From Pseudomonadota bacterium (GTDB lineage: Bacteria > Pseudomonadota > Alphaproteobacteria > Rhizobiales > Aestuariivirgaceae), in the NCBI GenBank assembly GCA_016522385.1, contig JAEKFU010000441.1, positions 1 through 8,532 on the forward strand: DNA of 8,532 bases, written 5' to 3'. Made by a program: the position numbers and the translations under genes. The stretch's first letter is position 1, and every line of letters starts with the position of its first letter. This document shows positions 1-6,146 of this stretch, in pieces. The notes under the pieces are model-generated. The model saw nothing but the letters and a program-made list of their open reading frames with translations, had not been told where the DNA came from and did no database searches.

Positions 1-307
1 GGTCCAGGCTGCCAATGGAAATATCCAAGTGGTCTGATGCCCTATGAGCGAAGGTTAGGGGGGTGCCACAAGCCGAACAAAAGCCGCGGTCCACGTCCGG
101 CGAACTCCGGAATATGGCAGGTTCCCCTCGGGTCCAGGCAAAATCCTTATGCTGTATCAGGGTCAGGGGTGCATAAAAGGAGCCAAAGGCCTTTTGGCAC
201 ATGCGGCAGTGGCAGATATGCGTGCCGTAGGGTTCCGCATAAAGGGCGTAGCGCACGGCGCCGCACTGGCACCCGCCACTGTGCAGGACTTGGCGATCTT
301 TGGCCAT
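1..307 (-). CDS. GFA/CENP-V family zinc-binding protein (C-terminus cut by window edge)
   Basis: The reverse strand reads 102 codons from an ATG at 307 to the left edge without a stop. The family is recognised from its spaced cysteines: GGCQCGAVRY (C13, C15), ICHCRMCQKAFG (C32, C34, C37) and FCSACGTPL (C77, C80). This is the zinc-binding pattern of the GFA (glutathione-dependent formaldehyde-activating enzyme)/CENP-V fold. Typical members are about 120-160 residues, so only the C-terminal part is missing. A GGGGAG ribosome binding site lies about 10 bases upstream of the ATG at 307; another in-frame ATG at 325 would add six residues. Most bacterial members have no proven substrate, and a formaldehyde-glutathione activity should not be assumed. 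The gene is divergent from the Usp gene at 542 and shares the 308-541 region with it. Confidence 0.92.
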   Translation of the reverse strand, partial: MAKDRQVLHSGGCQCGAVRYALYAEPYGTHICHCRMCQKAFGSFYAPLTLIQHKDFAWTRGEPAIFRSSPDVDRGFCSACGTPLTFAHRASDHLDISIGSLD

Positions 308-460
308 CGCACACTTTCTCCCCATCGGGAAATTCAGACAAGAATGTATCGATCTGCAGGGGCGTCTGTCCAGTAAGCTCAAACGTCGGATCCGGGGTCT
401 GTTTTACTTCTCACCTGCCGCATTTGCTCGATTGGACAAAGACGCCTGTCAAGATAGTGA

Positions 461-474
461 TTGACCCACATCAA
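461..474 (+). promoter_or_regulatory. FNR/FixK/ANR-like box upstream of the universal stress gene
   Basis: TTGACCCACATCAA matches the FNR-family consensus TTGAT-N4-ATCAA at nine of ten defined positions. Its centre lies about 74 bp before the Usp start codon. If it acts as a class II activator site at -41.5, transcription would begin near 509-512. A weak -10-like TTCAAT at 500-505 is placed about right for this. CRP/FNR-family activators commonly control Usp genes under low oxygen. The site could also act on the divergent GFA gene. The match is seen directly; the function is inferred. Confidence 0.6.
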
Positions 475-541
475 GGACAGATTGGCATGGCCTCAGGCAT
501 TCAATTTGGGGTATTGCGCACCCGTATGCACGTGAGGATAC

Positions 542-976
542 ATGACTCAAAACATAGTCGCCCTTATAGACCTGGACGACGAGAGCTCCTGGCGCAAGGC
601 ACTGCCCAGCGCGATTGACTACGCAAGACACGTTGGGGCGCGGCTTCACGTTTTGACTATTGTACCCGATGGCATTCTTAGAATGACCGCAGTGGCGCAG
701 CTCATACCGGAAGACTACGAACGAAAACTCCTTGACGATGCCAGGCAACGGCTAGCCGCGCTCGTCAAGAAGCACGCGACGGACGACGTGCAGCTTGAGC
801 AGGTTGTAAGTTTTGGCAGCGTCTACAAGGAGGCACTGCGGTTCGCCCGCGACGTTAAAGCCGATTTGATAGTCGTGGGAGCACATAAACCTGAAATGAC
901 GGACTACCTTCTGGGGCCGAATGCCGGACAGATTGTCCGTCACGCTACGTGCTCAGTGTGGGTTGTAAGGGAATAG
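542..976 (+). CDS. Universal stress protein, UspF/UspG-like variant
   Basis: This encodes a 144-residue single-domain cytoplasmic universal stress protein of normal family length. It begins with a typical beta strand (NIVALIDLDD, residues 4-13) and ends with the nucleotide-binding region: DLIVVGAHKP (108-117), DYLLGPNAGQIVRHA (121-135) and the last strand CSVWVVRE. The canonical ATP motif G-2x-G-9x-G-(S/T) is altered: K116 replaces the second glycine, the spacing is one residue shorter, and P126-N127 follow G125. This arrangement resembles the E. coli UspF/UspG type rather than the MJ0577 type, so nucleotide binding is uncertain. The ATG at 542 has a GAGG four bases upstream. The FNR-like box at 461-474 suggests induction at low oxygen. 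The gene stands alone and converges with the GST gene. Confidence 0.93.
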   Translation: MTQNIVALIDLDDESSWRKALPSAIDYARHVGARLHVLTIVPDGILRMTAVAQLIPEDYERKLLDDARQRLAALVKKHATDDVQLEQVVSFGSVYKEALRFARDVKADLIVVGAHKPEMTDYLLGPNAGQIVRHATCSVWVVRE

Positions 977-1108
977 AGGACCGTCCGTGAGAGTGCCGCT
1001 CAAAGGTTTGTTGCTGGGGGTGCAGCGCAAGCATTGCCCAGCGGGAGCAGGGGGGTTGACTGCCACACTCGCACAACGACCATATCCGCATGGATGAAGT
1101 CACCACCT

Positions 1109-1735
1109 TCAAGTGGGAAAGTTGAGGTGCCAGATCTTGTGAAGTGCTGGGCGTTCCCGCACCGCGCTGCATAGAGCAGCGAGTTTCGGTAGTCTCCCAA
1201 GAAGCCAGTCCTTGTCGGGGTGCCATTGCGCAACCATGAGCAGGCAAATATCGACCACTGTGTAATTTTCGCCGAAGAACAATGGCCCATCGCCAATGGC
1301 ATCGTCTACCATTGCCCAGTAGTCATTCAGATCACTCAATGCTTTGCATCGAATGCCGTCATGATCGGACGAATTCTGAGTGTAGTACTGCGGGTGCGAA
1401 ACGCGGCACCCTGCCTCGTAGAGGTTCACGGCACTGAACACGAGCCAACGGTATGCGACGGCTCTTTGGGGTTGTCCTATGTTTGGCATCAGAGCGAACT
1501 CAGGATGGCAGTCCGCGATCTGCATCATCATGGCAACGGATTCGGTCATCACAGTGCCGTCGGCTAGCGTGAGAACCGGGACCTGGGCCCGAGGATTGAG
1601 GGCAAGGAATTCCGGTGTATGGTGTTGGTTCGAATCGAGGTCTACTTCGGTGAGATTAATTTGTGCTCCTACCTCATTACGGGCAGCATGAGGTGCGAAC
1701 GACCCGCAGCCCGGTGACCAATACAGCGTATACAT
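1109..1735 (-). CDS. Glutathione S-transferase family protein
   Basis: This encodes a 208-residue cytosolic GST of usual length. The N-terminal thioredoxin-like domain starts MYTLYWSPGCGS, with S7 and C10 as candidate catalytic residues. It contains NPRAQVPVLTLADG (47-60), with the cis-proline P53 of the glutathione site, and the E65-S66 pair that binds the gamma-glutamyl group. The helical C-terminal domain has the N-capping motif T159-V-V-D162. The ATG at 1735 is preferred because AGGAG (complement of 1744-1748) sits eight bases upstream and the fold begins immediately. The frame stays open up to 1822, but those extra 29 residues are low in complexity and do not look like a GST. The class and substrate cannot be assigned. 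The gene follows the two-component pair on the same strand after a gap that contains a gene fragment. Confidence 0.93.
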   Translation of the reverse strand: MYTLYWSPGCGSFAPHAARNEVGAQINLTEVDLDSNQHHTPEFLALNPRAQVPVLTLADGTVMTESVAMMMQIADCHPEFALMPNIGQPQRAVAYRWLVFSAVNLYEAGCRVSHPQYYTQNSSDHDGIRCKALSDLNDYWAMVDDAIGDGPLFFGENYTVVDICLLMVAQWHPDKDWLLGRLPKLAALCSAVRERPALHKIWHLNFPT

Positions 1736-1809
1736 AACGAGCACTCCTGCAGCAGGCGTTGCCAGGCCGGCAAGGCCAGTGGGAAATCCCGGCAGCTTGC
1801 CATCCGGCG

Positions 1810-1923
1810 CTAAGGAGTCCAACTCTTATCCACCGGAAGATGGGCAAGTTGCGCGCTTTTCAGTTCGTGCTCGGTCACATAAGGATCGAAAGCAGCGTAC
1901 GATCCCAATTGGGACAACAGACC
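1810..1923 (-). pseudogene. Short unrecognised coding fragment behind the response regulator
   Basis: On the minus strand, directly after the TAG stop of the response regulator (1926-1924) and in the same frame, 37 codons read GLLSQLGSYAAFDPYVTEH and continue to end HLPVDKSWTP before a TAG at 1812-1810. The composition looks protein-like and has no obvious low-complexity bias. There is no good start codon with a ribosome binding site; the only early candidate is a TTG at 1917 inside the repeated 13-mer. I read it as the C-terminal tail of a lost gene joined to the regulator at the CTAGGGTCTGTTG junction. I do not recognise the family. It could instead be a chance open frame or a readthrough extension of the regulator. 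Confidence 0.35.
1903..1914. repeat. 12-bp perfect palindrome TCCCAATTGGGA
   Basis: TCCCAATTGGGA is its own reverse complement and directly abuts the 13-bp repeat at 1915-1927, just past the response regulator stop codon. It may be a protein-binding site, part of an element end, or chance. It is too short, and lacks a T-run, to be called a terminator. Confidence 0.35.
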
Positions 1924-1927
1924 CTAG
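1915..1927 (-). repeat. CTAGGGTCTGTTG repeat, copy 1
   Basis: On the minus strand this 13-mer contains the TAG stop codon of the response regulator and joins it to an unrelated-looking fragment. The 13 bases are identical to those at 5880-5892 (same strand) and 7115-7127 (opposite strand). The GGGTCTGTTG part resembles the terminal inverted repeat of IS5-like elements that target CTAG. That identification is from memory and is not confirmed here. Confidence 0.8.
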
Positions 1928-2637
1928 GCAGCTAGGTTTTGTCGCTGGACGAAATCTAGCACTTCGCGTGGATCAACCGGTTTTTGCAGGAAACCTTGAA
2001 TATTCTGATCGTCGAACAACCTTCGGCCATTGCCATCGGATGATGCAACGATGATTGGCAGTTCGATGCCGCGGCGCTTCAGCTCCTGGCAAACTTCAAC
2101 GCCGTTCAGCGCCGGCATAGAAAGATCGAGCACGAGTGCGCTTATTCCACCGCGTGATGCAATATCGACGGCCTGCAATCCCGTTTCAGCTGTACGCACG
2201 TGCCATCCGGCGGTCTGCAAGGTAGATGAAACCATCTCTGCAAAAATCGGGTCATCGTCAGCAATGAGAACGGTTCCCTTATCCGCTTTACACAGCTTGC
2301 CCAGAATGTCTTCTGGCATTACCGGCTTGCACAGAATGTCTATCGCGCCGGCTTCTATGGCCTTGGCCTTGCTTTCACGGGCGCTGTAGCCGGTCATCAT
2401 GTAGGCTTGGATGTGCGGCCTCAATTGTCGGATTCTGACCAGGCTCTCCGCGCCATCAATGCCGGGCAGCATGATGTCCATGAATGCAAAGTCAAACTCG
2501 TGGTCTGTTGCATATCTGATGGCGGTTTCGCCGTCGTAGGCAACGATGACGCTATATCCACTACGCTTGATGATATAGGCAAGCGTGTCTGCCACATCTC
2601 GATCATCATCAACGATTAGTACCTTAAGATTTGCCAT
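1924..2637 (-). CDS. Response regulator with two receiver domains and no output domain
   Basis: This encodes a 237-residue cytoplasmic protein made of two tandem CheY-like receiver domains. The first (about residues 3-115) has the acidic cluster D10-D11-D12, the phospho-acceptor D54 in FMDIMLPG, T82 and K104. The second (about 121-232) has D127-D128-D129, D171 in LVLDLSMPALNG, S199/S200 and K219 in QKPVD. All catalytic residues of both receivers are present, so both could be phosphorylated. No DNA-binding, enzymatic or histidine phosphotransfer domain follows, which suggests a role in phosphorelay, as a phosphate sink, or through protein contacts. The ATG at 2637 is one base past the kinase stop, which indicates translational coupling, with AAGG inside the kinase tail as a possible ribosome site. 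Its TAG stop lies inside the 13-bp repeat, so a slightly trimmed C-terminus is possible. Confidence 0.95.
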   Translation of the reverse strand: MANLKVLIVDDDRDVADTLAYIIKRSGYSVIVAYDGETAIRYATDHEFDFAFMDIMLPGIDGAESLVRIRQLRPHIQAYMMTGYSARESKAKAIEAGAIDILCKPVMPEDILGKLCKADKGTVLIADDDPIFAEMVSSTLQTAGWHVRTAETGLQAVDIASRGGISALVLDLSMPALNGVEVCQELKRRGIELPIIVASSDGNGRRLFDDQNIQGFLQKPVDPREVLDFVQRQNLAA

Positions 2638-2638
2638 T

Positions 2639-4024
2639 TTATGCAGCCTTCATCTGGTGTTGCTGTTCGCATGGAAGCCTAATTGTGAACCTGGCTCCCG
2701 TACCTTTCGCGGACCTCACCGTGATTTGCCCACCGTGTTGTTCCACCAGCCCCTTGGCAGTCGATAATCCGAGGCCGCTGCCAAAGCTCTTGGTGGTGAA
2801 GAGCGGTTCAAAGATCTTTGGCAGTATGTCTGGTGCAATGCCCGCGCCGTTATCGGCAACCGACAACTCGGCCTCATCGCCGTCGGATCGGACGGCCACT
2901 GTGATCATGCCTGGGCGGGATATGGACCCCTGGGCTTGCACCGCGTTTTCAATCAGATTGATGACAACACGCCGAAACCGATCATCATCGACAGATACAA
3001 CTGGTCCCGGATCCTGCAAGTCACAGGTGAGAGCGATGTTGTCTGGAACCACTTGTTCTTCGATAATCTCGTGAACCCATTTGGAAATATCCACAGAATG
3101 ACAATCGAGTTCGTGCTGTCTGTTGTGTTCAAGCAGGTCTTGAACGATGTTGTTACAGCGCGCAATGCTGCGCTCGCCGGCTTGGATGTGCGGCGTCATT
3201 TCTGCACAGCCGTTTGACAGGTCACGAATGATGAACAGCGCGTTGCGCAATGCTCCCAGCGGATTGCGCAACTCGTGACCGACGGTCGCGGTGAGCTGGC
3301 CCAGGATCGATAGGCGTTCTTTTTGCAAGAGGGCTTTCTGCATTTCGTCGTATTGGCGCCTTAAGATAACTTCGGCACGCCAAACCACCAGCAACAGTAC
3401 AATGTAGAGTACGCCGAATGCGGCGATCAGAATTTGGGCAATAAGCCATCTGTTCTGTGCGATTTCAGCAACCGAAGTGCTGACGTCGTAATATAGTTCC
3501 AGAACACCAAGTGTGGCGCCATCACTGTTGGTGACCGGCACATAGGATTCAACCACGTCAATGCCGTGCAATGTCCCTGAAAAGGCGCTGAACTTGTCGC
3601 GATAAGAGATCTTGCTTGCTGGTTGGCCCCGAACGGCCGCCGTAATAAAGCCCTCATTGCCACTCTTGTCATCGCCAATCTGAGCGAATTCAGACGAGTA
3701 GATGGTAGTCCCCTTCAGGCTGTAGAATTTTACTTTGTGAACCGGTATTCCGTCGGTGATCTTCTTAAGGACGGCATGCAGTCTTGCAGTTTCGGGTCGC
3801 GCTCTTAATTGATCCGCGTCTGTATCTGTCTGGGTCGTTAGGTAGTGCGAATACTCCGGCCATATCGTGTTGGCAAGGACACGGGCCATGGCAACATTTT
3901 GCTTTTCTGCCGTGGTCACTAGTGTAGTTGTCGCGTGCCGCTGATAGGCTGCGACCAAAATCGTTGTGAGCACCGCAATGGCAATCGCGCTGGACAGCGA
4001 GAAATAGCTAAACAGTCGAAACAT
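2639..4024 (-). CDS. Membrane sensor histidine kinase
   Basis: This encodes a 461-residue inner-membrane kinase. A first transmembrane segment (about residues 6-27) is followed by a periplasmic sensor region of about 160 residues (28-190) that looks like a single PDC/Cache-type domain, for example VKFYSLKGTTIYSS and the closing GVLELYYDVS. A second transmembrane segment spans about 192-215. HisKA carries the phospho-acceptor H250 in VGHELRNPLGAL. The HATPase domain has the N-box (N360 in LIENAVQA), the G1 box DNGAGIAP (391-398), the F-box PLFTTK and the G2 box GSGLGLS (415-421). No HAMP or cytoplasmic PAS domain is evident. An ATG at 4024 with GAGG five bases upstream is preferred over the in-frame TTG at 4027. 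It phosphorylates, presumably, the adjacent double-receiver regulator. The ligand is unknown. Confidence 0.96.
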   Translation of the reverse strand: MFRLFSYFSLSSAIAIAVLTTILVAAYQRHATTTLVTTAEKQNVAMARVLANTIWPEYSHYLTTQTDTDADQLRARPETARLHAVLKKITDGIPVHKVKFYSLKGTTIYSSEFAQIGDDKSGNEGFITAAVRGQPASKISYRDKFSAFSGTLHGIDVVESYVPVTNSDGATLGVLELYYDVSTSVAEIAQNRWLIAQILIAAFGVLYIVLLLVVWRAEVILRRQYDEMQKALLQKERLSILGQLTATVGHELRNPLGALRNALFIIRDLSNGCAEMTPHIQAGERSIARCNNIVQDLLEHNRQHELDCHSVDISKWVHEIIEEQVVPDNIALTCDLQDPGPVVSVDDDRFRRVVINLIENAVQAQGSISRPGMITVAVRSDGDEAELSVADNGAGIAPDILPKIFEPLFTTKSFGSGLGLSTAKGLVEQHGGQITVRSAKGTGARFTIRLPCEQQHQMKAA

Positions 4025-4107
4025 CAATTCCTCGGACGCAGTGCTTCGTTGCTCGCATGAGCGTCTCTGCGGGCGTTGGTAAACCAGGGTCCGTCGATGC
4101 TAGACAG

Positions 4108-4128
4108 GCAAGCTTTACCCAAGCTTGC
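4108..4128. repeat. Inverted repeat GCAAGCTT-TACCC-AAGCTTGC
   Basis: Perfect 8-bp arms surround a 5-base spacer, about 84 bp upstream of the kinase start. There is no adjacent T-run on either strand, so an operator or a leader hairpin in the kinase transcript is more likely than a terminator. Confidence 0.6.
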
Positions 4129-4135
4129 TAGTTGA

Positions 4136-4149
4136 GTTCAAAATTGAAC
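4136..4149. promoter_or_regulatory. 14-bp inverted repeat GTTCAA-AA-TTGAAC, candidate operator
   Basis: Perfect 6-bp arms (GTTCAA/TTGAAC) are separated by two bases in the divergent region between the kinase and the NmrA-like gene. This geometry fits a dimeric regulator site. No regulator gene that could match it is visible in the window. Confidence 0.4.
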
Positions 4150-4205
4150 GTCGCAACAGGCCCTAGAGCGCGTCAAAACCCTTCCCTTCATCACGAAGAC
4201 GTGAA

Positions 4206-4242
4206 TTGAAAAAATAAATTAGTTACTTGAAAAAATAAACTA
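4206..4242. promoter_or_regulatory. Two AT-rich direct repeats with 21-bp period, candidate operator or promoter of the NmrA-like gene
   Basis: TTGAAAAAATAAAYTA occurs at 4206-4221 and again at 4227-4242. The 21-bp period equals about two helical turns, which places both copies on the same DNA face. The stretch 4220-4242 also reads as an imperfect inverted repeat (TAGTTAC near one end, TAAACTA at the other), a layout seen at some HxlR-type sites. The A-tracts could act as an UP element or intrinsically bent DNA. The start codon is 78 bp downstream, so the site overlaps the expected promoter zone. No convincing -35/-10 pair is visible. Confidence 0.45.
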
Positions 4243-4319
4243 CATTCGCCATCTCATGCTCAATCGACGGGCTCTCAAGTCCGCGTGCAAATCAATGAGT
4301 TGTTTAAGGAGATAATCTC

Positions 4320-5456
4320 ATGGCCATCAAACCGAGGATCCTCGTAACGAGTGCAGCTGGAAATACTGGTCTTCCAACCGCTCTTCAACTTCGCGAGAAA
4401 GGCTATCCGGTTCGCGCCTTGGTCCGGAGTGACGACCACCGTGCAAAACGGCTCAAAGATGCCGGCGCTGAAATCTTCATCGGCGATCAGTATTCGTTTG
4501 CCGATTTGCGCCATGCAATGGAAGGTGTGCAACGCGCTTATCATTGTGCTCCGGCTGCTCCAAACGTTCTGCACTTTGGCAGCGTATTCGCAGTTGCCGC
4601 GCAAGAGGCCAAGCTCGAGCACGTGGTGATGCTCGGGCAGTGGCTCGCCGATGCTCAGCACCCTTCTGTAGGCACGCGAGAGGTCTGGCTAAACGAACAT
4701 GTCCTCAATCTGTTGCCGGACACCACGCTCACCGTGAACAATGTGGGCTGGTTCGCAGAGAACTATTTCTGGGCATTGGAGTCGGTCGCACAGCTCGGCA
4801 TCCTGCCCATGCCGCTCGGCGACGGGACCATTAGGAAGAATGCGCCGCCTTCCAACGAGGACATTGCAGCGGTCAATGTAGCAGCACTTATCGATCCAGC
4901 CGCCCATGCCGGCAAGACCTATAGACCTACCGGTCCCGAACTGCTGTCGCCAAACGAAATCGCGGCGATCATGGGAAAGGTCCTGACACGCAAAGTGAAG
5001 TATCAGAACGTCTCAGAAGCGCTGATGCTGAAGGCACTGACGGTGGCAGGTTTCGGCGAAATGATGCCAACTCAGCTTTGCTATTACGCTGACGAGTACC
5101 GGCGTGGTGCCTTTGCGGTCAACGCACCGACTAATGCAGTCAGAGATCTGACGGGACGTGACCCCGAGGACTTCGAGACCATCGCTCGGCGTATCGTGGC
5201 GATGCGGCCGGAAGCACAAAGGATAGCAGCGAACAAACTGAAGGCGATCAGGAATTTTGCCAGAATCCTGACCACGTCGAAAGTCGAACCCGCCGCGATC
5301 GAGCGTCGGCGAAATCATGTGCTGCTGAAATCGCCTACATTTGTCGGTGACAGCCAGGCCTGGCGCGAGAGCCACGACCCATCAGCAGGATACAACTCGC
5401 TGCAGCCGCACAGCAAAGCAAGTTCACACCCACTGGTATCGGATTTGGTCGCGTAA
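4320..5456 (+). CDS. NmrA-like NAD(P)-binding protein (atypical SDR) with long C-terminal tail
   Basis: This encodes a 378-residue cytoplasmic protein. The N-terminal Rossmann fold is ILVTSAAGNTGLPTALQL (residues 7-24), a glycine-rich loop of the NmrA/atypical short-chain dehydrogenase type. R36 in VRALVRS is suited to the NADP(H) phosphate. Further family signs are the VVMLGQW strand (102-108), NNVGWFAENYF (140-150), a DIAAVNVAAL segment (181-190) and a domain end near VRDLTGRDPEDFETIARR (274-291). It lacks the catalytic YxxxK expected of a classical SDR, so it may be a redox sensor or an unusual reductase. About 85 residues follow the usual end of the fold; the last 25 (from about S354) look unordered. 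AAGGAG at 4306-4311 lies eight bases before the ATG. The gene is divergent from the kinase. Confidence 0.92.
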   Translation: MAIKPRILVTSAAGNTGLPTALQLREKGYPVRALVRSDDHRAKRLKDAGAEIFIGDQYSFADLRHAMEGVQRAYHCAPAAPNVLHFGSVFAVAAQEAKLEHVVMLGQWLADAQHPSVGTREVWLNEHVLNLLPDTTLTVNNVGWFAENYFWALESVAQLGILPMPLGDGTIRKNAPPSNEDIAAVNVAALIDPAAHAGKTYRPTGPELLSPNEIAAIMGKVLTRKVKYQNVSEALMLKALTVAGFGEMMPTQLCYYADEYRRGAFAVNAPTNAVRDLTGRDPEDFETIARRIVAMRPEAQRIAANKLKAIRNFARILTTSKVEPAAIERRRNHVLLKSPTFVGDSQAWRESHDPSAGYNSLQPHSKASSHPLVSDLVA

Positions 5457-5729
5457 GCCAGTTCCGATCAGTTCGTCCAGGCCTAATTCCAGCAATACCT
5501 GGCTAAGACCCAGGAGGTGGCCGCGCCCTATGGTGCTGAGCTACTGCACAGTGGAAGTGTCGCCAAAGCCCTAAACGGCGACGACGATCACGAGCTTGCC
5601 GTGGTCGTCAAGTTCCCGAGCCTGGAGCGCATTGTGGAATGGTACGGCTCCAAAGCGTACCAGTCGCTTGTAAGACTGCGCGATCAGGGTTCGGATATGC
5701 AGATGACAAGTTATGAGATGACGACTTAA
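5457..5729 (+). pseudogene. DUF1330 family remnant, interrupted by an in-frame stop
   Basis: The codons read ...DQFVQA, then TAA (5484-5486), then FQQYLAKTQEVAAPYGAELL and on through VVVKFPSLERIVEWYGSKAY to a stop at 5727-5729. The pattern is the DUF1330 ferredoxin-like fold: an early DxxxF/Y helix, the G-A-x-x-L-x-x-G strand, the V-V-x-K/E-F-P-S strand and the W-Y-x-S-x-A-Y-Q helix. Because family-like sequence lies on both sides of the TAA, a glutamate or glutamine codon was probably lost. No start codon with a good ribosome site precedes it. A GTG at 5517 would give 70 residues but has AGGAG touching it. The reading frame is the same as that of the NmrA-like gene, which ends at 5456. A sequencing error at 5484 would also explain the stop. 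Confidence 0.72.
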
Positions 5730-5879
5730 CGACAGCTGTTGGTTGATCGAACACGAGGGGTCCGCCCAAACGGTTTCATCAGTCGAGTTACGGGATTCGT
5801 GGTTCTACGTGGGTCCCGCTCCCGCAAGGTCGTCCGCTGTGCCTCTGAACCCGGACGATGCAGGCCACAACCTCAATCT

Positions 5880-5892
5880 CAACAGACCCTAG
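5880..5892 (-). repeat. CTAGGGTCTGTTG repeat, copy 2
   Basis: This copy lies on the minus strand inside the gene-poor stretch and is identical to copies 1 and 3 over 13 bases. The sequence on both sides differs from the other copies. No recognisable gene flanks it. Confidence 0.8.
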
Positions 5893-6109
5893 GATATGTT
5901 TCGGATCTCGCACGCTCGTGCCAAGAGCGGGAGTGTTGACCCAAGGCAGATACCTTAGGTTGAAGTCATATCCAGATTGTGGTTGTGTTTCACGCGGGTG
6001 GTGGCCGAATACACCGCTTCGGAATTGGGCATCCTGAACAATGATCAAAGCAGACTAAATCCTCAGGGTCAGACGACCCAACCTCTTTCAAACTGATCGA
6101 GATTTGCGC

Positions 6110-6125
6110 GCTGCAGATCTGCAGC
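6110..6125. promoter_or_regulatory. 16-bp perfect palindrome GCTGCAGATCTGCAGC before the acetyltransferase
   Basis: The 16 bases equal their own reverse complement and end 21 bases before the GNAT start codon, just upstream of its GGAG ribosome site (6135-6138). This position would suit a repressor operator overlapping the 5' leader. As RNA it could pair only with a strained loop, so a DNA-binding site is the likelier reading. No matching regulator is visible. Confidence 0.45.
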
Positions 6126-6146
6126 CGTAGCATTGGAGATTTAGTG

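Larger units (their letters stand above)
5730..6146. other. 417-bp stretch with no supported gene
   Basis: Only short open frames occur here, none with a recognisable family or ribosome site. The longest, on the minus strand (5788-6048), reads in part GYDFNLRYLPWVNTPALG and could be decayed coding sequence, but I cannot place it. The stretch holds copy 2 of the 13-bp repeat (5880-5892), a GGGTC-AGAC-GACCC inverted repeat (6066-6079) and a 16-bp palindrome (6110-6125). It probably contains the GNAT promoter at its right end and rearrangement debris elsewhere. Confidence 0.55.

Noticed and set aside
37..618. Plus-strand open frame of 193 codons at the left end
   Set aside because: It overlaps the clear GFA-type gene on the other strand and the start of the Usp gene. 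Its composition is rich in R, G, H and P with no recognisable domain, so it is an antisense shadow.
1013..1042. GCTGGG...CCCAGC inverted repeat between the converging Usp and GST genes, as a terminator
   Set aside because: The stem is only six bases with a large loop and there is no T-run on either strand. A terminator may exist in this gap but is not supported.
1736..1822. 29-residue N-terminal extension of the GST
   Set aside because: The GST fold starts at the ATG at 1735 with AGGAG eight bases upstream, and the extension is low-complexity sequence before that ribosome site.
4025..4027. TTG start for the histidine kinase
   Set aside because: The ATG at 4024 is the next codon and has a better-spaced GAGG, so the TTG is unnecessary.
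5788..6048. Minus-strand open frame of 86 codons
   Set aside because: Part of it looks protein-like, but it runs through copy 2 of the 13-bp repeat, has no good ribosome site and matches no family I recognise. It was left as possible decayed coding sequence.
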